From positions 36,506 through 100,505 of the forward strand of contig CAUBPS010000010.1 in the NCBI GenBank assembly GCA_958437935.1: DNA of 64,000 nt, in the 5' to 3' direction. This document shows, one piece after another, positions 34,573 to 42,762 of the stretch. Within the stretch, counting starts at the first letter, position 1; every line of letters starts with the position of its first letter. Made by a program: the position numbers and the translations under genes. The stretch comes from an uncultured Collinsella sp. (GTDB lineage Bacteria > Actinomycetota > Coriobacteriia > Coriobacteriales > Coriobacteriaceae). Below the pieces are notes generated by a model. The model was given only the letters and a program-made list of their open reading frames with translations. It was not told the origin of the DNA and searched no databases.

Positions 34573-34613
34573 AAAACCACCACAAAGGTGCCTGTCCCCT
34601 TTGTGGTGGTTTT
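34573..34613. repeat. Family A repeat (ACCACCACAAAGG hairpin), copy 1
   Basis: The 16-bp perfect arms AAAACCACCACAAAGG and complement enclose the loop TGCCTGTCC. It lies between pstB and the ABC-F gene. Confidence 0.85.
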
Positions 34614-34657
34614 CGCTATCATGGACAACGTTGAATTTCTACGAAGGAGCAGGGCAT

Positions 34658-36517
34658 ATGGCGATTCTTTTGGGATGCGATTCCGTCAGCCTAGAGTTTC
34701 CCACCAAGCATATTTTCGATAGCGTTACGCTCGGCGTGGGCGAGGGCGACCGTATTGGTATTGTCGGTAAAAACGGCGGCGGTAAGTCGACGCTGCTGAG
34801 CGTGCTCGCCGGCACGTTGGAGCCCGACGACGGCCGCGTGACGCACCGCCGCGACACGACGATTGGATTGCTCGGCCAAAAGGATAACCTGGTCGATACC
34901 GACACCGTGCATCATGCCGTCGTGGGCGACACGCCCGAGTATGAGTGGGCGTCGAGTCCGCGTACGCGCCAGATCCTCGCCGGCCTCATCAGCGATGTAC
35001 CCTGGGAGGGCATGGTGGGCGAGCTCTCGGGCGGTCAGCGCCGTCGCGTGGACCTCGCGCGCCTGCTGATCGGCGACTACGACGTGCTCATGCTCGACGA
35101 GCCCACCAACCACCTGGACATGCGCACCATCAACTGGCTTGCGCGTCACTTAAAGGCCCGCTGGCAGCGCGGCCAGGGCGCCATGCTCGTGGTCACGCAC
35201 GACCGCTGGTTCTTGGACGAGGTCTGCACCAGCATGTGGGAGGTCCACGACGGCCAGGTAGATCCCTTCGAGGGCGGCTACTCGGCATATATCCTGCAGC
35301 GCGTGGAGCGCGACCGCATGGCCGCCGTTACCGAGGAGCGCCGTCGCAACATGGCGCGCAAGGAGCTCGCGTGGCTGAGCCGCGGTGCCCAGGCGCGCTC
35401 CACCAAGCCCAAGTTTCGCGTGGATGCCGCTCGCGAGCTGATCGCCGACGTACCGCCCGTGCGCGACGAGCTGGAGCTCAAGCGCCTGGCCGTGAGCCGC
35501 CTGGGCAAGCAGGTTATCGACGTGGTCGATGTGGACGCCGGCTATGCGGATACCGATGGCGCGCCCAAGCAGGTGCTCACCGACGTGACCTGGCTCATCG
35601 GCGCGGGCGACCGCTATGGTCTTTTGGGCGAGAACGGCGCCGGCAAGTCGACCTTGCTCGACGTGATCCAGGGCAAGATTGAGCCCACGCGCGGCCGTGT
35701 GAAGATTGGCCAGACGGTGCGCTTTGGCGTTCTGTCGCAGCAGCTCGAGGAACTCGAGCCCTACATGGGTGACACGATCCGCGAGGTGCTCGGCAACTAT
35801 AAGAAGTACTACGTCATCGACGGCAAGGAGACTTCGCCCGAGAAGCTTTGCGAGCGCCTGGGCTTTACGACACAGCAGCTCTGGAGTCGCATCGGCGATC
35901 TTTCGGGCGGCCAGCGCCGTCGCCTGTCGCTGCTGCTGACGATCCTGGACGAGCCCAACGTGCTTATCCTGGACGAGCCCGGCAACGACCTGGATACCGA
36001 CATGCTCGCGATTGTCGAGGACCTGCTCGACGGCTGGCCCGGCACGCTGATCCTGGTGACGCACGACCGCTTCTTGATGGAGCGCGTGACCGACCAGCAG
36101 TGGGCGCTGCTCGACGGCCACCTGACGCATATGCCCGGCGGCGTGGACCAGTACCTGCGCCTGTGCAACGCTACCGCCGAGGGCGAGCCCGTGGGTGCGC
36201 CGAGCGCCAAGACCGGCACGTTTGACACCGGTGCCGCGGCGGCTGCGGCCGAAAAGCCCAAGTCGAGCGGCCAGCCCAATGGCCTTTCCAACGCCGAACG
36301 CCAGAAGCTTCGCCGCGAGGTGAGCTCGCTCGAGCGCAAAATGGAGACGCAGCGCGCCCGCGTTGAGGAGGCCGAGGCAGCAATGGCCCAGGTCGATCCC
36401 ACCAACTACACGGCGCTGGGCGAGCAGCAGGCAAAGATCGACGAGGCCCACGCCGCCATGGACGAGTTGGAGATGGCGTGGCTCGAGGCGAGCGAGAAGC
36501 TCGAGGGCGAGGAGTAG
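34658..36517 (+). CDS. ABC-F family ATPase (Uup-like)
   Basis: The ATG at 34658 follows GAAGGAG. The 619-residue soluble protein has two ABC domains: Walker A GKNGGGKST (about residue 38) with LSGGQRRRVDLARLL and DEPTNHLD, then the ABC-F linker, a second Walker A GENGAGKST (about 325), LSGGQRRRLSLLL and LDEPGNDLD. A C-terminal coiled coil (SSLERKMETQRARVEEAEAAM..., about 543-619) matches Uup. ABC-F proteins act on ribosomes or, for Uup, on branched DNA/ribosome stalling; they are not transporters. In the second Walker B, DEPTNHLD is replaced by DEPGNDLD. The HAD gene follows 6 bases later. Confidence 0.9.
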   Translation: MAILLGCDSVSLEFPTKHIFDSVTLGVGEGDRIGIVGKNGGGKSTLLSVLAGTLEPDDGRVTHRRDTTIGLLGQKDNLVDTDTVHHAVVGDTPEYEWASSPRTRQILAGLISDVPWEGMVGELSGGQRRRVDLARLLIGDYDVLMLDEPTNHLDMRTINWLARHLKARWQRGQGAMLVVTHDRWFLDEVCTSMWEVHDGQVDPFEGGYSAYILQRVERDRMAAVTEERRRNMARKELAWLSRGAQARSTKPKFRVDAARELIADVPPVRDELELKRLAVSRLGKQVIDVVDVDAGYADTDGAPKQVLTDVTWLIGAGDRYGLLGENGAGKSTLLDVIQGKIEPTRGRVKIGQTVRFGVLSQQLEELEPYMGDTIREVLGNYKKYYVIDGKETSPEKLCERLGFTTQQLWSRIGDLSGGQRRRLSLLLTILDEPNVLILDEPGNDLDTDMLAIVEDLLDGWPGTLILVTHDRFLMERVTDQQWALLDGHLTHMPGGVDQYLRLCNATAEGEPVGAPSAKTGTFDTGAAAAAAEKPKSSGQPNGLSNAERQKLRREVSSLERKMETQRARVEEAEAAMAQVDPTNYTALGEQQAKIDEAHAAMDELEMAWLEASEKLEGEE

Positions 36518-36523
36518 GCGAGG

Positions 36524-37294
36524 ATGATCAAGGCCGCGTTTTTCGATATCGACGGTACGCTGCTGAGCTTTAAGACCCATCGGATTCCGGCGTCGGCGCA
36601 GCAGGTGCTCGACAGCTTTCGCGAGCAGGGGATCGCGTGCGTGATCGCCACGGGCCGTCCGACCTACCAGATGCCGGACTGGCTGTTCGACCTGGGCTGG
36701 GATGCGTACATCACGCTTTCGGGTCAGCACTGTTTTGATGCCAAGGGCGTTTACCGCAGCTGCCCGATCGATTCGGACGACGTCGCGGCGATTGTGGACC
36801 AGGTGGCGCAGGGGCGCTACGACTCGCTGTGCATGCAGGGCGAGAATTCGTTTGTGAACCGCCTGTCCGAGCGCGTGGTGACGGCTGGCAGTAACGCGGG
36901 GATTGTCTACCATGAGGAGCCGTTTGAGCACGCCTTTGACGCGCCGGTCTACCAGTTTTGCGCCTTTGTTGATCCGGCCGACGAGCATATCGTGACCGAT
37001 TCCGTGTCGCATTCGCTCACTACGCGCTGGTGCGATCTGTTCTGCGATATTATTCCCGCTAACGGCGGCAAGGACCTGGGCGTGGCGGCGACGCTGGAGC
37101 GCTTGGGCATCGACGCGAGCGAGGCGATCGCCTTTGGCGACGGCGAGAACGACCTGTCGATGTTCTCGGCCGTGGGCACAAGTGTGGCCATGGGCAACGC
37201 GCAGGATACCGTGAAGGCCGCGGCGACCTACGTTACGACCGCCGTAGACGACGACGGCATTTACAGCGCCGCCAAGCACTTTGGGCTACTGTAG
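36524..37294 (+). CDS. Cof-type HAD-IIB phosphatase
   Basis: The ATG at 36524 lies six bases after the ABC-F stop, using GGAG within that gene's end. The 256-residue protein has motif I FFDIDGTLLSFKT, motif II VIATGRPTYQM, a C2B cap domain, and motif IV AFGDGENDLSMFSAVGTSVAMGNA, all typical of Cof/YidA-type sugar-phosphate and nucleotide phosphatases. The substrate is unknown. It probably shares the ABC-F transcript. Confidence 0.9.
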   Translation: MIKAAFFDIDGTLLSFKTHRIPASAQQVLDSFREQGIACVIATGRPTYQMPDWLFDLGWDAYITLSGQHCFDAKGVYRSCPIDSDDVAAIVDQVAQGRYDSLCMQGENSFVNRLSERVVTAGSNAGIVYHEEPFEHAFDAPVYQFCAFVDPADEHIVTDSVSHSLTTRWCDLFCDIIPANGGKDLGVAATLERLGIDASEAIAFGDGENDLSMFSAVGTSVAMGNAQDTVKAAATYVTTAVDDDGIYSAAKHFGLL

Positions 37295-37300
37295 CTGCGG

Positions 37301-37366
37301 CCGGCACTTAGGGACGTTCCTTTTCTGCCGGCAGCTGGGGACACTCCTTGCGGGGCGTCCCCATTT
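37301..37366 (+). repeat. Family C repeat, copy 3 (terminator-like)
   Basis: GGCACTTAGGGACGTTCC and a TGGGGAC...GTCCCCA hairpin (37336-37363) followed by TTTTG stand directly after the HAD gene; the hairpin could terminate it. Confidence 0.7.
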
Positions 37367-37401
37367 TGTTTTCGTCCCGCATGTTTTGTGAAACACGGCT
37401 A

Positions 37402-37447
37402 ACTTTTAGGCAAAGTAGTAAGACATGGGCAACTTTTGCGGTAAAGT
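37402..37447 (+). promoter_or_regulatory. Two operator-like dyads upstream of the DtxR-type gene
   Basis: ACTTT-N5-AAAGT (37402-37416) and ACTTT-N6-AAAGT (37432-37447) repeat with flanking AACTTTT...AAAGTA, 30 bases (about three helical turns) apart, 55-100 bases before the start. Such paired dyads suit a metal-dependent repressor that regulates itself. Confidence 0.55.
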
Positions 37448-37501
37448 AAATCAAGCAAAAGTATCCAAAGGCTAACTAGAAGCCATCGCGAAAGGCGGCC
37501 C

Positions 37502-37879
37502 ATGGCCCTGCGTGAATCCGGAGAAGACTATCTCGAATCGATCTACGTTCTATCGGAACGTCAGGGCATCGTGCGCTCGATCGACGTTGCCGAATACTTG
37601 GGCGTAACCAAAGCAAGCGTCTCTAAAGCCATGGCGGCCTTGGAGAGCACCGGCTACGTGGAGATGGGCAAACGCGACGTGCATCTGACGGAACGCGGTC
37701 TTGAGGTTGCCCGTCAAATGTGGGAGCGCCACTGCTTTTTCGTGGGGCTGCTGGAGGATGCGGGTGTTTCGGCTGAGGTCGCGTCGCAAGAGGGCTGCCA
37801 CATGGAGCACTGCCTGAGTGAGGAAAGCTTTGAGAAGCTGAGGGCGATGCTGGGACGGGACAGCGACCGGGACCAGTAG
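37502..37879 (+). CDS. DtxR/MntR-family metal-dependent transcriptional repressor
   Basis: The ATG at 37502 has AAAGG. The 125 residues contain the winged helix (SGEDYLESIYVLSERQGIVRSIDVAEYLGVTKASVSKAMAALESTGYVEM) and the start of the dimer/metal domain with ERHCFFVGLLEDAGVSAEVASQEGCHMEHCLSEES. The usual E..C/H...EH ligand positions are kept (Glu-Arg-His and GCHMEHCLS). It lacks the SH3-like domain, so it is MntR-like in size. It probably senses manganese or iron. No transporter gene is adjacent; the Zn operon downstream has its own ArsR sensor. Confidence 0.85.
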   Translation: MALRESGEDYLESIYVLSERQGIVRSIDVAEYLGVTKASVSKAMAALESTGYVEMGKRDVHLTERGLEVARQMWERHCFFVGLLEDAGVSAEVASQEGCHMEHCLSEESFEKLRAMLGRDSDRDQ

Positions 37880-37957
37880 CCCCGCCAACCAAGTCCAACT
37901 CAGACAAGGAACCCCGCCAGCAAGCGATGCCCAAGAACCGCCAGCAACGTTACCGCA

Positions 37958-38087
37958 GGCCGGGACCGGGCTTGGTTTTTGAAAACACTCCGCAGACCAG
38001 AAGCGCCCCCGTTCGTAGCTCCGAAGGAGCAGAACGGGGGCGCTTCATTGGTCGAGGACGTTTTCAAAACCAAGCCCGGTCCCGGCC
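37958..38087. repeat. 130-base fully nested palindrome between convergent genes
   Basis: Outer arms (37958-37986 and 38060-38087) match over 28 bases with one bulged T, starting GGCCGGGACCGGGCTTGG; inside, AAGCGCCCCCGTTC/GAACGGGGGCGCTT (38001-38014, 38032-38045), and at the tip GCTCC/GGAGC. It fills the gap between the DtxR gene and the P-type ATPase gene and would work as a two-way terminator. Confidence 0.85.
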
Positions 38088-38103
38088 GGAGGGACCACAG
38101 GCG

Positions 38104-40056
38104 CTACAGGTTCTTGACACCCATCGCGCGCATGGCGTTCAGGATAGCGATGATCGCCACGCCTACGTCGCCAAAGACGGCAAGCCACATATTGGCGATA
38201 CCCAGCGCTGCCAGCACAAGGATCAGCAGCTTAATGCCCAGCGCAAAGATTATGTTCTGCCAAACAATCGACATGGTCTTGCGCGCCACGCGGATCGCGC
38301 GGGAAATGTTGGACGGCTTGTCGTCCATCAGCACCACGTCGGCGGCCTCGATCGCGGCGTCGGAGCCCATGGCGCCCATGGCAATGCCCACATCGGCGCG
38401 CGTAAGCACAGGAGCGTCGTTGATACCGTCGCCGACAAAGGCGAGCTTGCCCTTGCCACTTTCGGCCGCGAGTAGCGCCTCAACGCGCTCGACCTTGTCG
38501 CCCGGCAGGAGCTGCGCGTGGAACTCGTCGAGACCGAGTTGCTTGGCCACAGACGCTGCAACCTCCTCGCGGTCGCCCGTGAGCATGACGGTGCGGTTGA
38601 TACCGGCGGCATGCAGGTCGCGAATCGTTTGCTCCGCATCGGCCTTAACGGTGTCTGCAATCACGATGTGGCCGGCGTACACGCCGTCAACGAGCACGTG
38701 GAGGATCGTGCCGACAACCTCACAGTCCGGTGCTTCAACGCCGGCCGCGGCGAGCATCTTGGCGTTGCCAACGACGACGTGCTTGCCGTCGATGGTTGCC
38801 GTCACGCCGTGGCCCGCGTCGTTGGCGGAGTCGCTCACGCGCTTGGGGTCGACCTCGCCCTGGTAGGCGTCGCGCACGGACTGCGCGATGGGGTGATCGA
38901 AGAACGACTCAGCAAGGGCTGCGACTTCGAGCAGCGACTGCTCGGTATAGCCAGCCTCGGGGTGCACCGCGACGACTGAGAACGTGCCGTTGGTGAGGGT
39001 GCCCGTTTTGTCGAAGACGATGGTGTCCACGTCGGCGAGCGTCTCGAGGTAGTTGGAGCCCTTGATGAGAACGCCCAGCTTGGACGCGCCGCCGATGCCG
39101 CCAAAGAAACTCAACGGTACGCTGATCACGAGGGCGCACGGGCAGCTGACGACCAGGAAGGTCAGGCCGCGCAGGATCCAATCGGACCAAGCGCCAGTCA
39201 CCAGGCCGCCGCCAAGCGCGAGCACCGCGGCAGCGCCAGTGACGGCGGGGGTGTAGACGCGGGCAAAGCGCGTGATGAAGTTCTCGGTGCGCGCCTTCTT
39301 TTCGCTGGCATTCTCCACGAGCTCCAGAACACGCGCGACGGTTGACTCGCCAAAGGGCTTGGTGGTGCGCACGTGGATGAGGCCCGTCATGTTGATGCAG
39401 CCGCTGATGATATCGTCGCCGGTCTTGGCGGGGCGGGGGACTGACTCGCCCGTGAGCGCGGCGGTGTCGAGCTGGGTTTCGCCCTCGACGATGACGCCGT
39501 CGATAGGCACGCGCTCGCCGGGCTTGACCACGATCACGGTGCCGACGGCGATGTCATCGGGAAAGACCTGTTCGAGTGTGCCGTCGGCTTGCTCGACGTT
39601 AGCGTAGTCGGGCGCGATGTCCATCATGGCACTGATCGACTTGCGGCTCTTGCCCACGGCGTATGCCTGGAACAACTCGCCGACCTGGTAGAACAGCATG
39701 ACGGCGGCGCCTTCGGCCATGTGCGGGTCGGTGTCGGGGAAGAGCACCATGGCAAACGCGCCGATGGTCGCGACGGCCATGAGGAAGCTCTCGTCGAAGG
39801 CCTTGCCGCGGCGGATGTTATTGAATGCCTTTTGCAGTACGTCGTAGCCGGCAATCAAAAACGGCACGAGGAACAGCGCGAAGCTGGCGTAGATGTTGCC
39901 GGGCTCCCCAAATGCGATAGTGAGGGCGCCGAGCTCGTCGAGGGCATAAACAACGGCAAAAATGCCCAGTGCTACCAGGATGCGGTTGCGCTTGTGCTCA
40001 AGGGACTCTTTCTTCTTGCGCTTCTTCTTTTTCTTTTTGGGGTCGGCGGCTGCCAT
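38104..40056 (-). CDS. Zinc/cadmium-exporting P1B-type ATPase
   Basis: The ATG at 40056 has GGGAGG. The 650-residue pump begins with a lysine-rich stretch (PKKKKKKRKKK) instead of a metal-binding domain, then has eight membrane helices, the TGE phosphatase motif (AALTGESVP), the SCPCALVIS ion site in helix 6, DKTGTLTNG (phosphorylated Asp), the HP motif of P1B pumps (DHPIAQ) and GDGINDAP. SCPC with a lysine in the last helix pair (ALGIKLLILVLA) points to Zn2+/Cd2+/Pb2+ export (P1B-2). It is the third gene of arsR-HMA-ATPase, with an operator 25-45 bases upstream of its start. Confidence 0.92.
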   Translation of the reverse strand: MAAADPKKKKKKRKKKESLEHKRNRILVALGIFAVVYALDELGALTIAFGEPGNIYASFALFLVPFLIAGYDVLQKAFNNIRRGKAFDESFLMAVATIGAFAMVLFPDTDPHMAEGAAVMLFYQVGELFQAYAVGKSRKSISAMMDIAPDYANVEQADGTLEQVFPDDIAVGTVIVVKPGERVPIDGVIVEGETQLDTAALTGESVPRPAKTGDDIISGCINMTGLIHVRTTKPFGESTVARVLELVENASEKKARTENFITRFARVYTPAVTGAAAVLALGGGLVTGAWSDWILRGLTFLVVSCPCALVISVPLSFFGGIGGASKLGVLIKGSNYLETLADVDTIVFDKTGTLTNGTFSVVAVHPEAGYTEQSLLEVAALAESFFDHPIAQSVRDAYQGEVDPKRVSDSANDAGHGVTATIDGKHVVVGNAKMLAAAGVEAPDCEVVGTILHVLVDGVYAGHIVIADTVKADAEQTIRDLHAAGINRTVMLTGDREEVAASVAKQLGLDEFHAQLLPGDKVERVEALLAAESGKGKLAFVGDGINDAPVLTRADVGIAMGAMGSDAAIEAADVVLMDDKPSNISRAIRVARKTMSIVWQNIIFALGIKLLILVLAALGIANMWLAVFGDVGVAIIAILNAMRAMGVKNL

Positions 40057-40079
40057 GATTCAAACCTCCCATTTGAGTG

Positions 40080-40099
40080 TATGAACACTTGCTCATATA
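40080..40099. promoter_or_regulatory. ArsR-type operator 3, before the ATPase gene
   Basis: TATGAACACTTGCTCATATA, an imperfect dyad of the same 20-base form as the two sites before arsR. It suggests an additional promoter inside the operon. Confidence 0.7.
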
Positions 40100-40155
40100 A
40101 TTTCGCGAGCAAAGGCCGCGGCAAGCGCGGCCTTACAGGTCAACGTGTGCGCGGG

Positions 40156-40374
40156 TTAGAGAATGATCTCGCAGTCCGGCTCGGCGTCGGCGGTGAACTC
40201 AACGACGCGGTCCAGGACCTCGTCGAACTTGGCGTCGTCGGCCTCGAGCGTCAGCTTCTGGGTCATAAAGTTGACCGAAACGGACTTGACGCCATCGAGC
40301 TTAGCCAGCTCGTCCTGAAGTTCACGCGCGCAGTTGGCGCAATCGATCTCGTCGAGCTTAAACTGCTTTTTCAT
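40156..40374 (-). CDS. Free-standing heavy-metal-associated (HMA) domain protein
   Basis: This 72-residue protein (ATG with AAAGGA) is a single ferredoxin-like HMA domain with the DCANCA motif in its first loop (KLDEIDCANCARELQDEL), the version found at the N terminus of ZntA/CadA zinc/cadmium pumps, not the MxCxxC of copper chaperones. The last residues DAEPDCEIIL add an acidic/cysteine end. The neighbouring ATPase lacks this domain, so it seems to have been split off, acting in trans as metallochaperone or sensor. This is seen directly from the two sequences. Confidence 0.88.
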   Translation of the reverse strand: MKKQFKLDEIDCANCARELQDELAKLDGVKSVSVNFMTQKLTLEADDAKFDEVLDRVVEFTADAEPDCEIIL

Positions 40375-40437
40375 GGTGGGTTCCTTTCCCTGTGTTGGCG
40401 GTCTGGGTGCCGGCCGCGCTGATACCGTGGTTGATTG

Positions 40438-40803
40438 CTATTCGCAGATATGGCTCATGCCCTGGTTGAGCATGGTATAGACATGATCGTCAGCGAGCGA
40501 GTAGAGAATGTTGCGGCCGTCGCGGCGGAACTTGACCAGGTGCGACTGCTTAAGCGTGCGCAGCTGGTGCGACACCGCAGACTGCGAGGTCGCGGTCGCT
40601 TCGGCGATGTCAGCCACGCAGAGCTCGCGGCCCATGAGGGCATAGAGAATCTTGATGCGCGTGGTGTCGCTGAAGACCTTGAACAGGTCGGCAAGGTCGT
40701 AGAGAAGTTCCTCGTCGGGAAGGTCCTCGGGCGAGCAGGTGGTGGGGACGATCGGCTCGGTGGCCTCGATGCCAGTCTTTGTTTCATCAGCGTGGCTGCT
40801 CAT
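40438..40803 (-). CDS. ArsR/SmtB-family zinc-sensing repressor
   Basis: ATG 40803 follows AAAGGA. The 121-residue winged-helix repressor has DLFKVFSDTTRIKILYALMGRELCVADIAEATATSQSAVSHQLRTLKQSHLVKFRRDGRNILYSL. Its last helix (ADDHVYTMLNQGMSHICE) keeps the complete alpha-5 metal site D-x-H-x10-H-x2-E of SmtB/CzrA, while the alpha-3N site has just one Cys (ELCVAD, where CadC has ELCVCD). It therefore probably senses zinc. It heads the operon with the HMA protein and ATPase, and matching 20-bp dyads surround its promoter. Confidence 0.92.
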   Translation of the reverse strand: MSSHADETKTGIEATEPIVPTTCSPEDLPDEELLYDLADLFKVFSDTTRIKILYALMGRELCVADIAEATATSQSAVSHQLRTLKQSHLVKFRRDGRNILYSLADDHVYTMLNQGMSHICE

Positions 40804-40818
40804 TGCAATATCCTTTCA

Positions 40819-40871
40819 TATGAACATGCGCTCATATAACTTACTTCCGATTATATGAGCGCATGTTCATA
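40819..40871. promoter_or_regulatory. Two ArsR operators in the Zn-operon promoter
   Basis: TATGAACATGCGCTCATATA (40819-40838) and TATATGAGCGCATGTTCATA (40852-40871) are exact reverse complements of each other, and each is itself a dyad of the ATGAxCA-N2-TGxTCAT type bound by SmtB/CadC proteins. They lie 15-70 bases before the arsR start. Confidence 0.85.
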
Positions 40872-40960
40872 TGTCAATGACGTACAGGTAATTCGTCGCA
40901 TAAAATGATGGGGAATAGTGGACGAGATTCCGGACTGAGCGGTTTTGATAGCCGATGCCG

Positions 40961-41003
40961 GGGTGGGTGCCCCCGCGCCGTGCAAAAATTGGAGTATTCT
41001 GCA
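40961..41003 (+). repeat. Inverted pair repeat E, left copy
   Basis: GGGTGGGTGCCCCCGCG then GTGCAAAAATTGGAGTATTC. The same sequence returns inverted at 41170-41210. The 419-base gap 40804-41222 holds these two copies, the arsR operators and no gene I trust. Confidence 0.65.
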
Positions 41004-41169
41004 ACTATAGGGGGTCCGTTAATCTATTCCAGGCCAAATAAAGCCGCTCAAGAGTTATCCAAGGGCGGTAAACAGACAAGGTCTTCCTCAAATGTTGCCT
41101 AACGTTCCCGTTCGATAGCGTTTTTGTTTTTCATTTGGATTAACTTGTGGGTGCTGGAGGGCCGACCCT

Positions 41170-41210
41170 GCTGAATACTCGCAATTTTGCACATCGCTAG
41201 GGTACCCACC
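41170..41210 (-). repeat. Inverted pair repeat E, right copy
   Basis: Read on the minus strand: GGTGGGTACCCTAGCGATG then TGCAAAATTGCGAGTATTCAG, about 85% like the left copy. It lies 13-53 bases after the stop of the orphan-family gene. Confidence 0.65.
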
Positions 41211-41222
41211 TTGTTAGCCGGT

Positions 41223-42413
41223 CTAGCTTCCGGCCCCGAAGATTCTGCCCTCGGGCGCGAGGCTGCTTATTTGGGCAAATGATGGGCTGTCGGATTCGAC
41301 AGTCTGCATGTCATCGATTGCCGGAACTTCATTTATTGTCGGGTCATCCAGCGTGATGCCTTCGAGTGTTGCTTTTTCGAGGTCGATTCGTTGACGATCT
41401 TCGGAATCCTGGCGAAGCTGCTTCTGAATTCTCTTTTTCTCTTCTATAAACCTTCTGAGCACAAACTGTCTCAGGTCCTCTTGCATGATTTGAAAGTCTT
41501 TTGGCAGACGCGAGGGGCGTATGCCCTCTTTCCGTTGGATCGCCTCCATGACCCTAACGAAAGCGCTGGCATGCATAAAGGAATAACGACTGACGGTGAT
41601 GATTCCGTATCCCATGGACGCAAGCGCATTCTTGCGCTCCTCATCGATGGCGCGGTCTTCTTCCGCGTCATGATAAAACCCGTTGTATTCAATGTCTGTG
41701 CGAGATTTCTTTAGATACGCATCCATAAAGAACTTTTTGCGTCTCGTGAGATTCTTTGCGGCAGCGGTGACCTGCACCTCGCAATCGGTCTCAATTCCCT
41801 TAATACCAAGCCCTCCTTCGCTTTTAGGCAGCGTTAGCATCATGACAAAGGCCGTTTCCATAGGAGACCGGCATCCGTCGCGCACACATTGAATCGCCTT
41901 TCGGGCAAGGGCCAGACCGTCGCATCTGGTAATGGAATTAAAGAACTGTTTTAACCTTTCGGTCGAGGTGAGCGCGAAACGCTCGTTATACGAGGTGGAA
42001 GAGCCGGTTCCAAGGGAGTAAGCGCCGCACAATTCAAAGTAGTACTCCACCAGTTCGCGAAAAGGGAGATAGGTGGCGGCCTGAAGTGCGCAAAGCTCAA
42101 CGCCAACAATGAAGATGCCATCTTTGAGCTCTATAAAGCGTGAGCTCGAGAATCGTTTTGACGAAACGTGGCATTGACAGTTCATTGCATAGCGCGCATT
42201 CCTGCGATCAAACACCATTACTTCGAGGCAATCATTTGCGTCAAGGGAAACATCGTGTTTGGTGAGCCATTCTGCGGCTGCGTCAAGGAGCGTTCCGGTG
42301 GGACATGATCCGTAAATCGCGGCAGGGTTACAGGGCTCGGTGTCTTTCGTAGACGCCGAATGCGCGGCCTGGTAGACCGCTTTTGCAGTGGTATGTGACA
42401 ATACGATACTCAT
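41223..42413 (-). CDS. Orphan Coriobacterial family protein with nuclease-like C-terminal domain (member 1)
   Basis: A 396-residue protein (ATG 42413, no Shine-Dalgarno seen; TATATA ends two bases before the ATG). It starts IVLSHTTAKAVYQAA, has a middle domain (GVELCALQAATYLPFRELVEYYFELCGAYSLG), then a segment CRSPMETAFVMMLTLPKSEGGLGIKG...DAYLKKSRTDIEYNGFYHDAEEDRAIDEERKNALASMGYGIITVSR. The order SPxE, D, E-Y-N-G-x-x-H, R-x-x-x-L-x-x-x-G-Y resembles DUF559/Vsr-type restriction-endonuclease folds. GC is visibly lower than in neighbours. The gene at 50665 is a divergent relative. Similar proteins are common in Collinsella in my memory, sometimes annotated as AbiEi-like; the function is unknown. 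Confidence 0.75.
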   Translation of the reverse strand: MSIVLSHTTAKAVYQAAHSASTKDTEPCNPAAIYGSCPTGTLLDAAAEWLTKHDVSLDANDCLEVMVFDRRNARYAMNCQCHVSSKRFSSSRFIELKDGIFIVGVELCALQAATYLPFRELVEYYFELCGAYSLGTGSSTSYNERFALTSTERLKQFFNSITRCDGLALARKAIQCVRDGCRSPMETAFVMMLTLPKSEGGLGIKGIETDCEVQVTAAAKNLTRRKKFFMDAYLKKSRTDIEYNGFYHDAEEDRAIDEERKNALASMGYGIITVSRYSFMHASAFVRVMEAIQRKEGIRPSRLPKDFQIMQEDLRQFVLRRFIEEKKRIQKQLRQDSEDRQRIDLEKATLEGITLDDPTINEVPAIDDMQTVESDSPSFAQISSLAPEGRIFGAGS

Positions 42414-42762
42414 GGTATATATCGTGTCAGCTAATGCCGTGCTGATGGCGCTGAGTGGGAAAGTCGTTTTAGGGGCCTAACCAAATGCTGTCCAAAAGCT
42501 TGACGCAATTATGGGTTGGCATGCCTAAAATCAATGTTATCGCAGCTTAGCTATAGCATATAAAAACTCAATTGCTGCACATTTGATATCGATGCATCAC
42601 CATCCGACAACGAATTACGTGTCGGGAATTGGCCGAAATCGTTCAAAATGAGGGTTCAGAATTTGTGATGGCAGATCTATCTGTGGAACGTAGGGCGGCC
42701 CCGCTGCGGTGTTTCCCGCTGCGAGGCCGCTCGTGAGCAAGTAGTGTTTGTCGCAGGCGTTG
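42414..42762. other. Gene-free, AT-rich interval
   Basis: About 350 bases without a convincing gene. It contains AT-rich text near 42540-42580, a small CCGACA/TGTCGG hairpin (42604-42625) and a GC-rich hairpin (about 42692-42734, GCGGCC/GGCCGC arms) after the exonuclease gene that may stop its transcript. Confidence 0.5.

Noticed and set aside
30681..37279. Two roughly 700-codon minus-strand frames opposite pst genes and the ABC-F gene
   Set aside because: Antisense shadows with biased composition (runs of Gly/Asp/His or Ala/Arg/Leu), no motifs, and starts inside repeats.
40905..41102. 65-codon frame in the gap before the orphan-family gene
   Set aside because: It runs through repeat E, has no convincing RBS (only weak GGGG context) and no recognisable content.
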